DNA of 64,000 bases. Origin: an uncultured Desulfosarcina sp. (lineage in GTDB: Bacteria > Desulfobacterota > Desulfobacteria > Desulfobacterales > Desulfosarcinaceae). Under the pieces are notes generated by a model. It searched no databases and was not told where the DNA came from. It saw nothing but the letters and a program-made list of their open reading frames with translations. The position numbers were made by a program, and so were the translations under genes. This document shows positions 43,787 through 52,389 of this stretch, one piece after another. Numbering within the stretch: the first letter of the stretch is position 1; the number at the start of each line of letters is the position of its first letter. The stretch is from positions 5,270,001-5,334,000 of the forward strand of contig NZ_OY764190.1 in NCBI RefSeq assembly GCF_963668215.1, read 5' to 3'.

Positions 43787-44128
43787 CTACCGCGGATTTT
43801 CAAAAAAGATGTAGTTGGTCGCGTAATCGGAAAACTCGAAGTAGACCTTTTTTTCGCCGGGGTCCTTGACCATATTCATGTTGGCATCGAAATAGCCGTA
43901 TCCGAAGCGATAGGGCCGCGGGTTTTTGTCGGAGGTACCGTAGGCCGTGGACAGCTTGTCGATATTGATGAAACGCCGCACCAGCTGCTGTCCGGCGTAG
44001 ATTTCCAGCACCCCGTCCGTTCCGGTCCAGTTTTGAATGGATCGTCCGATTTTGTTCTGGGACTCCTGGGTACAGCCCCCTGCCATCAGTACAACCAGCA
44101 GCGACACGAAAATAACCACCTTTTTCAA
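43787..44128 (-). CDS. small predicted lipoprotein
   Basis: A 113-residue exported protein: hydrophobic signal (VVIFVSLLVVLMAGGC) with Cys19 as the probable lipid-attachment site in a non-ideal lipobox (MAGGC). The mature part is rich in aromatic residues (DKNPRPYRFGYGYFDANMN, KKVYFEFSDYATNYIFF) and looks like a small beta-rich domain. No family was recognised. It follows the DAHP synthase gene by 39 bases on the same strand and may be co-transcribed, though a functional link is not obvious. Confidence 0.7.
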   Translation of the reverse strand: MKKVVIFVSLLVVLMAGGCTQESQNKIGRSIQNWTGTDGVLEIYAGQQLVRRFINIDKLSTAYGTSDKNPRPYRFGYGYFDANMNMVKDPGEKKVYFEFSDYATNYIFFENPR

Positions 44129-44167
44129 ATCTTTTCTCCTGATTCCATAAAGTTGAGGATTTTCTTT

Positions 44168-45187
44168 TTAAAACGGCTCCTCGCCGCGGCAGACCTTGAA
44201 AATGGCCATGACCTGCCGGCAGAGGATCTCGAATTGGTCCGGGTAAAGGCTTTGGGCGCCGTCGCTTAAGGCCAGGTCCGGCTGGTGGTGGACTTCGATC
44301 ATCAATCCGTGAGCCTTGGCGGCAGCGGCAGCGCGGGAAAGGGGCAGCACCTGATCCCGGCGCCCGGCGGCATGGCTGGGATCCACTACGACAGGCAGAT
44401 GGCTCTCTTTTTTCACCACGGGAATAGCGGAAAGATCCAGCGTATTGCGGCTGTGGTGGACAAAGGTGCGCACGCCCCGCTCGCACAGGATGACCTGATG
44501 GTTGCCCCGGGACATGATGTACTCGGCCGCCATCAGCCACTCCTCTATGGTTGCGGCCATGCCGCGCTTGAGCATGATGGGGCGATAGGATTCACCCGCC
44601 CGCTTGAGCAGACTGAAATTCTGCATATTGCGGGTGCCGATCTGAACGATGTCGGCATAGTGCTCCACCAGATCGAAGGTTCTTTCGTCCATGACCTCGG
44701 TAACCACCGGCAGCCCGGTTCGATCCCTCACCATGGACAGGATTTTAAGCCCTTCTTCGCCAAGCCCCTGAAAGGAATAGGGGGAGGTGCGCGGTTTAAA
44801 AGCCCCCCCGCGGAACAGTTGGGCGCCGGCTTTTTTCACGTGTTCGGCGATGGTCAGGGCCTGATCCCGGCTTTCGATGGCACACGGTCCGGCGATGAGG
44901 GTCAGGTTGCCGTTGCCGATGGTGGTTTCCCCCACCTGGATCAGGGTATCGTCGGCTTTGGTTTCACGGCTCACCAGCTTGTAAGGTTTGGTGATGGGCA
45001 CGGCATCCTTGACGCCGGGCAGTCCGACGAACAGGGCCGCATCCACCGGTCCTTCATTGTTCAGCACCCCGATGGAAACGCGATCGCCGCCGGGAATCGG
45101 TCGGGCCGTGAACCCGTTTCTCTCGATGACCGCCACCACATGGTCGATCTGCTCCGGGGTGGCCGTCTTTTCCATCACCACTAACAT
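44168..45187 (-). CDS. aroF: 3-deoxy-7-phosphoheptulonate (DAHP) synthase
   Basis: A 339-residue enzyme condensing phosphoenolpyruvate and erythrose-4-phosphate, the first step of the shikimate pathway. It is of the type I-beta form with an N-terminal ferredoxin-like regulatory domain (residues 1-70, MLVVMEKTATPEQIDHVV), as in Thermotoga and Bacillus-type enzymes. The TIM-barrel has LIAGPCAIESRDQ, FRGGAFKPRTSPYSFQG, QIGTRNMQNF, KRGMAATIEEW and VVDPSHAAGRRD. Feedback inhibition by an aromatic amino acid through the N-terminal domain is likely. Other aromatic genes are not adjacent. Confidence 0.95.
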   Translation of the reverse strand: MLVVMEKTATPEQIDHVVAVIERNGFTARPIPGGDRVSIGVLNNEGPVDAALFVGLPGVKDAVPITKPYKLVSRETKADDTLIQVGETTIGNGNLTLIAGPCAIESRDQALTIAEHVKKAGAQLFRGGAFKPRTSPYSFQGLGEEGLKILSMVRDRTGLPVVTEVMDERTFDLVEHYADIVQIGTRNMQNFSLLKRAGESYRPIMLKRGMAATIEEWLMAAEYIMSRGNHQVILCERGVRTFVHHSRNTLDLSAIPVVKKESHLPVVVDPSHAAGRRDQVLPLSRAAAAAKAHGLMIEVHHQPDLALSDGAQSLYPDQFEILCRQVMAIFKVCRGEEPF

Positions 45188-45338
45188 GGCTTGCCTCCTC
45201 TGGTTCTCATGCCCGAATCGCCACGTTGGAATTCATGCCGGTGAAAAAGGATATCATTTATGAAACCATGCTAAAAAGTAGCTTGACTTGAAAGCTGCGG
45301 CTATTATTGTATGGCTCAAAAAAGCGAGGAACCCCAAC

Positions 45339-45548
45339 ATGCCGATTTACGAGTACCAATGTAAAGCCTGCTCTCATCGATTCGAACAACTGGTCTTTGC
45401 CTCGGATACCGAACCGCCGGTATGCCCGGAATGCAACAGCGGCGATGTGGAAAAACTGATGTCCGCCGGTGCGGTTCGCCCCAACGGGATACCCACCGGT
45501 TCCGGCGGTTTCAAACCGCCCGCCTGCAACCGTTCTGCCGGTGGCTGA
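45339..45548 (+). CDS. FmdB-type zinc-ribbon regulatory protein
   Basis: A 69-residue protein starting MPIYEYQCKACSHRFEQLV with the second cysteine pair in PPVCPECNSGD, the signature of the FmdB/CxxC_CxxC_SSSS family. The remainder is a glycine- and proline-rich low-complexity tail. These small proteins are linked to formamidase or other metabolic gene regulation in some bacteria, but the function is mostly unproven. GAGGAA precedes ATG 45339. It converges on the glycosylase gene. Confidence 0.85.
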   Translation: MPIYEYQCKACSHRFEQLVFASDTEPPVCPECNSGDVEKLMSAGAVRPNGIPTGSGGFKPPACNRSAGG

Positions 45549-45653
45549 AGCATTTGAAGTTCATTTTCCGGTTCGGAAAATCCTTGGAGAATTCAACGAT
45601 TGTTACGAAGGGCGGGCCGTCATGGCAAGCCCTTTGTTCGTTGGGCTATCGGT

Positions 45654-46406
45654 TCATCTTTTCACAGCGGGCAGATCGATTCCCAGGTCTGCCAGTTCCC
45701 TTTCCACAACGGCGTCCCACCCTCGATTGGCCTTGGGGTTGGCCGGGCTGGGGTGGGATATCCGCCCGATCTTCACATCCGTATCCTCCAGCGCAGCGAC
45801 CGCTCTCTTTTCCGCGAAGGCGCCGATGCCGACCACCCATCGGGGCCGATAAATCGCTACGGACTGTCGCAACACCCGGTCGCAGATCGAAAACAGGGTT
45901 TTCTTCTCGGCCGCGGGCAGTCGATCCGGCGTCCGGTTTCGTCCACTGGCCTCCATGAACACCAGGGGGCAGTAGTTGAGCACGAAAAAATGGCTGAAAA
46001 ACGCCTCGGCCGGTCCGAAACGCTGTTTCGCCCACCCCCATAGACGCCCACCGCTCACCTCCCGGCGGGAACAGGAAAAACCGTCCACCGGCCGCTTGGG
46101 GTGAGGATACTCCGGCTGGGAAACGAAAGTCGTGATTCCCATCCAGCCCGTTACCATTTCGACGTCTCCGAAGGGCACCCCGGTCTGGACCATCCCGAAG
46201 GGCCCCGGATTCATGCCGAGCAAGAGAACCTCTTTGGCCGAATTGCCGAAGCGGGCCACATACCGATCGTAGCCGTTGCGGGCATAATCGATCGGATTAT
46301 AGACATGGGTAACCGGATCGGAAAACGTCAGCGGTTTCAGGCGCCGTACCAGTTCGTCGGTGAGAACGCCGATACCGTCGGCCGGTCCGCCGCCCGTCAG
46401 CGCCAT
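45654..46406 (-). CDS. SMUG1-type uracil-DNA glycosylase
   Basis: A 250-residue enzyme with family 3 uracil-DNA glycosylase motifs: LLLGMNPGPFGMVQTGVPFG (motif 1, containing the catalytic Asn and the pyrimidine pocket), the middle VLNYCPLVFME, and HPSPANPKAN (motif 2, the DNA-intercalating loop). It removes uracil or its oxidised forms from DNA to start base-excision repair. The family is common in animals and scattered in bacteria. ATG 46406 is used; an upstream open extension (29 codons) falls into the adjacent MITE-like hairpin and is probably not translated. Confidence 0.9.
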   Translation of the reverse strand: MALTGGGPADGIGVLTDELVRRLKPLTFSDPVTHVYNPIDYARNGYDRYVARFGNSAKEVLLLGMNPGPFGMVQTGVPFGDVEMVTGWMGITTFVSQPEYPHPKRPVDGFSCSRREVSGGRLWGWAKQRFGPAEAFFSHFFVLNYCPLVFMEASGRNRTPDRLPAAEKKTLFSICDRVLRQSVAIYRPRWVVGIGAFAEKRAVAALEDTDVKIGRISHPSPANPKANRGWDAVVERELADLGIDLPAVKR

Positions 46407-46409
46407 ACT

Positions 46410-46575
46410 TAGTGCACCTGTTCGTAAAACCGGTGACGTATCGAGATTGTTGCTGCGCGCGGATCGCAAGGCGCGAGAAGCGTGAATAGCCAAAGCCTAT
46501 TTACGCGCCGAGCAACGCCGCGAGCCGGGATGCAGCGGCAATCGAATGCCATCGTATTTATGAATAGGTGCACTT
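46410..46575. repeat. MITE-like long hairpin, about 165 bp
   Basis: Terminal inverted repeats AGTGCACCTGTTCGTAAA (left) and, read on the other strand, AGTGCACCTATTCATAAA (right), enclose two long imperfectly complementary arms meeting at AATAGCCAAAGCCTATT. It ends inside the stop codon region of the lipoprotein gene and begins close to the glycosylase start, so it lies between two minus-strand genes. It holds no gene; a miniature mobile element or processed hairpin RNA is possible. Confidence 0.7.
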
Positions 46576-46993
46576 AATTGCCTGTCTGAGCCATGGCCTG
46601 GGCCTGGGCCGTCATGGCCTGCTGGACCTGCGGGTCCATCATGTATGGCATGGCCTTCATCATGGCCGACTGAAGTTTCGGACTCAGATCGCTCATTCGT
46701 TGAGAAACTTTTTCCAGTTCCTTGGGCGCATTCTTATCTGTCGCCAGTTCGGGAAATTTTTGGTTCATCTCCTGAAGCCTGGGAGTCAGGGCGCTCATCT
46801 TTTCAGTGAAGTCCTGCATGGCCTTGGCGACCGCTTCGGCACTGTCCGCCTTTTCCATGCGGCCAATGTAATCCTCCATGGCATCCGCATAATCGTTCAG
46901 GGTGCTTTTCACGTCATCGTATTTGCCGCCGCCACAACCGATCACCAGCAGGGTGAGGATAAGCATTCCCATCGTCCGAAGGCATCGTTGCAT
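46574..46993 (-). CDS. predicted lipoprotein, helical
   Basis: A 139-residue protein with a signal peptide and lipobox (LILTLLVIGC, Cys20). The mature part is predicted helical, rich in Met, Ala, Lys and Gln (AMEDYIGRMEKADSAEAVAK, then KLQSAMMKAMPYM), ending AQAQAMAQTGN. It may be a coiled-coil periplasmic lipoprotein. No family was recognised. AAGGAGA stands before ATG 46993. Its last codons coincide with one end of the MITE-like hairpin, which may have supplied the stop codon. Confidence 0.75.
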   Translation of the reverse strand: MQRCLRTMGMLILTLLVIGCGGGKYDDVKSTLNDYADAMEDYIGRMEKADSAEAVAKAMQDFTEKMSALTPRLQEMNQKFPELATDKNAPKELEKVSQRMSDLSPKLQSAMMKAMPYMMDPQVQQAMTAQAQAMAQTGN

Positions 46994-47241
46994 ACACGTT
47001 TCTCCTTTCGTAAAAGTAAGATTAACCAGCATGTCCGTTTTTGGGGCTGTAAAAATTTCTATATCTTAAACCACGGTCAAAAACAACCAACGCCGACGAA
47101 TCGACAGCGGGATGAGCAAATCCATAACATTCAGGTTTTCATTGACTTTTTCAATAGATGATGGTCCTACTTCAAACGAATCGCTCCGAATCGTCGAAAT
47201 TGTCGACCCTGATACCCACTTTCGATTGCAGGTGTGTTCCG

Positions 47242-48357
47242 ATGGTAAAAAAGGCAACACCCCCTGTTCGCTCGCAGCCAATCACAAAGACGCTGAACGC
47301 CAAGCGGCTCGAAGTCGAAAATCGCCGGTTGCTCCGGAAAAATGAAGAGCTGAAAAAGCGAAACCGGGAACTGGAACTGATCAGCCAGGCGTTTCTGTCC
47401 ATCAACTCCTGCCTGGAACTCGACCGGGTGCTGTCTACTATTCTGGAAACCATTCGCAACCTTTTTGGCGCGGTGGGCAGTTCGATCTGGCTGGTCGACC
47501 CGGATTCTGACGAGATGGTCTGCCAGCAGGCCGCCGGATTGGGACGCAATATCGTTAGGGGCTGGCGTCTTTCGCCCGGAGAGGGTGTGGCGGGCTGGGT
47601 CAGTTCCCATGGCAAAAGCTTGATCTTGCGGGACACCCGAGAAGATCTGCGTCATTTTCCCGAAGTGGCAGACAAAATGAGGGTGGAACTGCGCTCCATC
47701 GTCAGCGTCCCCATGCGTATAAAAGGCGAAGTCATCGGAGCATTGCAGGTCGTGGACAAAAAGATCGGCCGTTTTAAGGATACCCATGCCATCCTGCTCG
47801 AATTGTTGGCCGACGCTTCGACGATTGCCATTGAAAACGCCCAGCTTTTCGAACGGGCCAATCTTGAAATCGCCGAAAGGAAACTGGCGCAAAAAAAGTT
47901 GAAGGAAAGTGAAAACGCGCTCAAAGATAAAAGCGCCGCCCTCAAAGAGGTGAACACGGCCATGAATGTGCTGTTGAAGAACCGTGAAGAGGATCAGGCG
48001 GACATGGAAAATATCATTGTCGCCAATGTCAAGGATATGGTCCTGCCCTTCCTGGAAAAACTCAGCCGCAGCAAACTGGATGAAAAGCAGGCCACTTATG
48101 TGGAAATCATCCAGTCCAACATTTCCAACATCGTCTCCCCTTTCCTGCGTCAGATCCCCATGAAGTTTTTCGATCTGACGCCAACGGAAATCCAGATCGC
48201 CGATCTGGTTCGCAAGGACAAGACCACCAAGGAAATCGCCCAGCTTCTCAACGCCTCGTCGAAAACCATCGAGGCCCACCGCAACCGTCTGCGTAAAAAA
48301 CTGGGGCTGACCAACCAGCGCATTCAGCTGCGGGACTATCTGATGACGCTGGTCTGA
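47242..48357 (+). CDS. GAF-domain regulator with LuxR-type helix-turn-helix
   Basis: A 371-residue cytoplasmic regulator. A coiled-coil N-terminus (KRLEVENRRLLRKNEELKKR) leads to a GAF domain (about 50-200, including GSSIWLVDPDSDEMVCQQAAG and SIVSVPMRIKGEVIGALQVV), a second coiled-coil, and a C-terminal LuxR/GerE helix-turn-helix (FFDLTPTEIQIADLVRKDKT...IAQLLNASSKTIEAHR). It probably binds a small ligand in the GAF domain and controls transcription. ATG 47242 is taken for its AGGTG site; an in-frame ATG at 47158 could add 28 residues. It converges on a single-domain response regulator gene 28 bases downstream. Confidence 0.85.
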   Translation: MVKKATPPVRSQPITKTLNAKRLEVENRRLLRKNEELKKRNRELELISQAFLSINSCLELDRVLSTILETIRNLFGAVGSSIWLVDPDSDEMVCQQAAGLGRNIVRGWRLSPGEGVAGWVSSHGKSLILRDTREDLRHFPEVADKMRVELRSIVSVPMRIKGEVIGALQVVDKKIGRFKDTHAILLELLADASTIAIENAQLFERANLEIAERKLAQKKLKESENALKDKSAALKEVNTAMNVLLKNREEDQADMENIIVANVKDMVLPFLEKLSRSKLDEKQATYVEIIQSNISNIVSPFLRQIPMKFFDLTPTEIQIADLVRKDKTTKEIAQLLNASSKTIEAHRNRLRKKLGLTNQRIQLRDYLMTLV

Positions 48358-48385
48358 TGCATTCGTGCAATCCGCCTTGGCGAGA

Positions 48386-48766
48386 TCAGCGCAATCCCGG
48401 CCCGATCAGCTGGCGTATTTTCTCCATCAACTCGGTATTGGAAAAAGGCTTGGTGATATAGGCATCCGCTCCCATGGCCAACCCCTTGGCGATGTCGGCA
48501 TCCCTGTTTTTGGCCGTAAGAAAAATCACGCGTATGGACTCCCATTCCCTGTGATTCCGGATCATCTGGTAGATCTCGTAACCGTCCAGATCCGGGAGCA
48601 TAATGTCCAATAAAACCAGATCCGGTTGAATCGCTTGAATTTTTTCGATGGCCTCCTTGCCGCTTTGGGCCAGCTTGGCCACATACCCTTCTTTTTCCAT
48701 GAGAAACTGCAACGGCACCAGGATGCTCAACTCGTCATCCACGATCAGGATCGTTTTGGAAGGCAT
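48386..48766 (-). CDS. single-domain response regulator (CheY-like)
   Basis: A 126-residue receiver domain without an output domain: ILIVDDELSIL (acidic pair), LVLLDIMLPDLDGYE (phospho-Asp), FLTAKN (Thr) and ITKPFSNTEL (Lys). It would be phosphorylated by a histidine kinase and act by protein contact or as a phosphate sink. GGGAGAAAG before ATG 48766 sets the start. No kinase is directly next to it; the hybrid kinase at 52390 is on the other strand. Confidence 0.92.
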   Translation of the reverse strand: MPSKTILIVDDELSILVPLQFLMEKEGYVAKLAQSGKEAIEKIQAIQPDLVLLDIMLPDLDGYEIYQMIRNHREWESIRVIFLTAKNRDADIAKGLAMGADAYITKPFSNTELMEKIRQLIGPGLR

Positions 48767-48893
48767 TGGCTTTCTCCCGTGCAAGAAGACGCCCCATCGT
48801 TATAAGGCGTGGGGCCAGCGGGCCTGTCCACGCCATTTCCGAATTTCCTGTCAATATAATCGATTTTGGGCAAAATACGCAACCCGATGGTTG

Positions 48894-49832
48894 TTATGAC
48901 GGCATAAGCGCCCGGTCGACAAGTTGCCGGTAGCGATCCAGGTTGCGGGCTTTGCGAATCCGTTTCAGCAATCGGTCGCTATCTTCAAAATCGTCAGCAA
49001 AGTAGCCCCATAACCCTTTCATGCGGTCAAGCACGTGGCCGGGGCCGGAAAAAATAGCCAGGTAGCCCGCCAGCAGATCGTCGTGAAAACCGGCGAATCG
49101 CTCTCTCCGGCGGTGAATTTCAAGGCTGCCGGTCCGGATCTTTTCCGGCAGGAAGGGATCGGCGATCAGCCCCCGCCCCAGCATCCATTGGTCCACCCCG
49201 GGAAAACGGGCGGCCAGCTTTACAAAGGCTTCCGGTTCCCGGATGTCGCCGTTGTACACGACCGGATGGTCGATTTGCGCCAGGCACATGGCAAAGGCAT
49301 CGAGATTCACCGTGCCGGTATACATCTGCACCCCGGTGCGCGGGTGAACGATCAGCCGGACGAGCGGGTAGCGGTTGAACACCGGGACCAGACGATCCAT
49401 TTCGTCGGTGCAAAAGCGTCCCAGACGGGTTTTGATGGACAGTTGCCCGTGAAACCCGTTCAATATGTTGTCGAGCAACCGGTCGATGATGTCGGCATGG
49501 GGAAGCAGGCCGGAGCCGCGCATTTTCTTGGCCACCATGGGATAGGGGCAGCCCAGGTTCCAGTTGACCTCGCTGTAGCCCATATCCATCAGGGTGTTGG
49601 CCAAGCGGATAAACTCGTCGGCATCGTTGCTCAAAATCTGGGGCACGACCGGAAGATTTCGGTTCCGATCCGGCGACAGGTCGCGAAGGTGCGAAGGCTT
49701 GATGCGGCGTCCTTTGAGCGAGGTGACAAAAGGGGCCACCGCTTCATCGACGCCGCTGAAGTGTTTTTGATAGGCGTTTCTGAACACGGCGTCGGTGAGG
49801 CCGCGCAGCGGGGCCATGACCAGGGATTTCAT
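48894..49832 (-). CDS. dus: tRNA-dihydrouridine synthase
   Basis: A 312-residue FMN enzyme that reduces uridine in tRNA D-loops. MAPLRGLTDAVFRNA (FMN-binding start), EVNWNLGCPYPMVAKKMRGSG (catalytic Cys in GCP and the Lys/Arg), SIKTRLG, LIVHPRTGVQMY, PVVYNGDI and MLGRGLIADPF follow the Dus pattern. The start is set at ATG 49832, whose ATGA overlaps the stop of the radical SAM gene; an ATG at 49847 inside that gene is another option. It is the last gene of a three-gene cluster. Confidence 0.93.
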   Translation of the reverse strand: MKSLVMAPLRGLTDAVFRNAYQKHFSGVDEAVAPFVTSLKGRRIKPSHLRDLSPDRNRNLPVVPQILSNDADEFIRLANTLMDMGYSEVNWNLGCPYPMVAKKMRGSGLLPHADIIDRLLDNILNGFHGQLSIKTRLGRFCTDEMDRLVPVFNRYPLVRLIVHPRTGVQMYTGTVNLDAFAMCLAQIDHPVVYNGDIREPEAFVKLAARFPGVDQWMLGRGLIADPFLPEKIRTGSLEIHRRRERFAGFHDDLLAGYLAIFSGPGHVLDRMKGLWGYFADDFEDSDRLLKRIRKARNLDRYRQLVDRALMPS

Positions 49833-51700
49833 CGGTTCCAGCGCCATGCGTTGGGTGCGGCCAGACTGAAGTACCAATCGCTTTCGGTAAAGGTGAGCCG
49901 TTTTGCCACCATGGATTGAAGAAAAGAGCGGATCTGCCGGCTGCTGAAAGCCGTAAACCGCTGGGCGATCTGCTCCAGCGAACGGGGCGTTGCGCAGTAG
50001 CGATAGATATCGGCCGAAGTACCCGCAAGCCGATGCCGGGTGACAGGCGCTTGTGGGAATTGCTGATCGATAACGATAAATCGGCCGCCATCCCGATAGG
50101 CCAGGGCCGGTCGACCATTGGTCTGTCGCTGCATGGCCTCGTACGCCCGGTGCCATTGGCGCACTTCACGCTGGACCTGCCGCCACAGTTTGCGCTGGCG
50201 TTGGCGGTCGCCGCGATAGCCCTGGATCATGAAGCACAATCCATTGGCCACGCTACCCGGAAAAAGTTTTTTCAAATTGGGATGATTGAAGACCGACCGA
50301 ATGCCAAATCGTTCGGGAAAACGGTATACGGGACTGTCCAGCCCCAACCAGAAGCTCACCGTTTTTAATGGGCGGTACCAGCGGGCGAATTTCAAACATT
50401 CAAGGGTTTGGGCGACATCGTCGGCATCGCTGGAAGGAAAATGGAGCATCAGATTGCCGGCATTGACGATGCCGGCGGCTTCACAGTACTTCATCAGGCA
50501 CAGGTTGTCGATGGCGCGCGTCCCCTTGTTCATTTTTTTCAGCAGCCGGCTGGACAGGGCTTCGATTCCCACCTGGACCGTATCGACCCCGGCCCGTTTC
50601 ATTTTCCTCAGCGTGGATGGTGGCGTCTTGGCCCGCAGCTCGGCAAAAATGGAAAGATCGAGATTCAGATTCCCGATCCCGTCGAAAATACGGGCCGCCT
50701 GTTTTTCCGGCAGGGTGTTGTCGGCAAAAGCCAGGGAAATCGCCTCGTGCCTTTGTACCAGGTGCTCCACTTCCCGCACGACCCGGTGAACCGGTTTGAT
50801 GCGGTACCCGTTCCACTGAAGATTCAGATTGCAAAAAGCGCATCCGTTAAACACAGCGCCGCTATCGCGTCCCCGCCACCAGCATCCCCGCGAGGCTTCG
50901 ATCGGCAGGGTCGGGAAAAATCGACGCGAAGGAGAAAACCCTTTCAGCAGTCGGAAATAGTCGTCGTAATCCGGGATGGGCAGGGCGTCCAATCGGCGCA
51001 GCTGCGAAAAACGGCGCTTCGGTCCGCCCGGGTGATTCAGTGAAAACACGCCATCGGGCAGGGCGGGTGGGTCGGCTTCCCGTGCAGGGGACAGCAGTTG
51101 CCGCGCCAGCGCTTCCAGCGCCAGTTCCCCTTCTCCCGCCACCAGGTAATCGATCTGGGGAAAGGCGTTCAGCAGGCCCAGGGACCGCTCTCCGGAAAAA
51201 GATGAACCGCCCACCACCACGGGAAGCGAGGGAAAAGCGGCCTTGATCCTGGATGCCAGGTACAACGATGCGGTCACCTGGCAAAATGAGACGGAAAAGC
51301 CCACAAGACCCAAACCGGCCCCATCGATGCGATCCAACCACCGGTTGCTGACGGATTCGACCTGCTTGACCAGTTCGGAAAAGTCGGCTGGCGCCGGATC
51401 GCTCTTTTTAAAGGTGCCGGCGTAGAGGGATTCGGCCAGCTGGGCCCGCTGGGGGTAAAGCAGGGCGGAAAAGACGGCTTCCGCGCGCCAGACCCTCCGG
51501 GATATCCGATGATAGCGTTCGAATCCCAGGGCATGGGCGACTTCAAGGAAGAAGTGGCTGGAATCGACGGCAAGCGACGGCAGCGCATTTTTCAGGTAGG
51601 CTTGCAATGCGCCCAGAGGCAAAGAGGGCCGGTTAAACAGTGGCCAGGGTGCGGATACCAGCAAAACCCGGCCCATCGGGGGCGTGGCAGTCGCCGACAC
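49829..51700 (-). CDS. RiPP-maturation-type B12-binding radical SAM protein
   Basis: A 623-residue enzyme. A cobalamin-binding N-terminal domain (VGFSVSFCQ, LPVVVGGSSFSG, YLVAGEGELALEAL; about 125-205) precedes the radical SAM core, whose cluster motif is SRGCWW...GCAFCNLN with C-x13-C-x2-C spacing, longer than the C-x7-C-x2-C usual in RiPP rSAM family 1 (RGCWWGxxxxCTFC). A 200-residue C-terminal extension ends in a winged-helix-like part. Relatives methylate or modify ribosomal peptides, but no precursor peptide is recognisable. The GTG at 51700 shares a base with the upstream stop and has GGGGGG before it; an ATG at 51676 is the alternative. Confidence 0.8.
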   Translation of the reverse strand: MSATATPPMGRVLLVSAPWPLFNRPSLPLGALQAYLKNALPSLAVDSSHFFLEVAHALGFERYHRISRRVWRAEAVFSALLYPQRAQLAESLYAGTFKKSDPAPADFSELVKQVESVSNRWLDRIDGAGLGLVGFSVSFCQVTASLYLASRIKAAFPSLPVVVGGSSFSGERSLGLLNAFPQIDYLVAGEGELALEALARQLLSPAREADPPALPDGVFSLNHPGGPKRRFSQLRRLDALPIPDYDDYFRLLKGFSPSRRFFPTLPIEASRGCWWRGRDSGAVFNGCAFCNLNLQWNGYRIKPVHRVVREVEHLVQRHEAISLAFADNTLPEKQAARIFDGIGNLNLDLSIFAELRAKTPPSTLRKMKRAGVDTVQVGIEALSSRLLKKMNKGTRAIDNLCLMKYCEAAGIVNAGNLMLHFPSSDADDVAQTLECLKFARWYRPLKTVSFWLGLDSPVYRFPERFGIRSVFNHPNLKKLFPGSVANGLCFMIQGYRGDRQRQRKLWRQVQREVRQWHRAYEAMQRQTNGRPALAYRDGGRFIVIDQQFPQAPVTRHRLAGTSADIYRYCATPRSLEQIAQRFTAFSSRQIRSFLQSMVAKRLTFTESDWYFSLAAPNAWRWNR

Positions 51701-52152
51701 TACCCCCCCATGCCATATTGAGCCTGCAGACGCTGGGCCCGGTGTTGTGCGGACATGGTGGCGTTATTGATGATGTTTTTGAACTTAAACCATTGATATG
51801 AAGACGGTTTGACAAATCCGACGATGCTGGCACCGGGAGACAGGGGTTCGCCGTACCCGCCCAGGGTGTCCAAGTGCAGCCGGCCGTTTCTGGCCACGGC
51901 AACCAGGTTGGACGTCATCAGTTCGTCAAACGAGTTGTCCAGCGCAAAAGCGACCCGGGTAACGCCGTTTTTCGATTCACTGGAAAGCGTTTGTCCTACC
52001 ACAGTTCCCATGAAAACCACCGATGGGTCGAATAGCTGGGGAGCGCCGTCGAACACCACCGCAATTCCGTCCTGACCGCCGGAAGGTTGCACCGAACAAC
52101 CGGCCAGCCCCGCCATGAGCATTACAAAAAAGATCGTCAACGCTTTTTTCAT
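51700..52152 (-). CDS. predicted lipoprotein with MlaD/MCE-like segment
   Basis: A 150-residue exported protein: signal peptide with lipobox (MLMAGLAGC, Cys19), then a domain reading IAVVFDGAPQLFDPSVVFMG, TVVGQTLSS and SPGASIVGFVKPSS, which is reminiscent of the MCE domain used in lipid transport between membranes. The final helical segment is rich in Gln and Ala. GGGGAGG lies before ATG 52152. It is the first gene of the cluster with the radical SAM and Dus genes. The MCE comparison is by eye and weak. Confidence 0.7.
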   Translation of the reverse strand: MKKALTIFFVMLMAGLAGCSVQPSGGQDGIAVVFDGAPQLFDPSVVFMGTVVGQTLSSESKNGVTRVAFALDNSFDELMTSNLVAVARNGRLHLDTLGGYGEPLSPGASIVGFVKPSSYQWFKFKNIINNATMSAQHRAQRLQAQYGMGG

Positions 52153-52389
52153 TATGCCTCCCCAACAAAAAATTTGGTCGCCTTGTTCTTTCATCCGAAT
52201 TTTTTCAGCATCATTAGGAAATATCGTTCCGGTTTGATGAGGGTTATAGCGCTAATACCTGAATTCATCAAGGCGCAAGCGATCCGGACGTGATTTTTTC
52301 GCTCGTTTTTTTTCTTGAAACCGGAGTGTTGCCCGTATACATCAGTTCGGCATCGTACCCCCGAAACGAACAGGTGACCTCGCAGCCAA

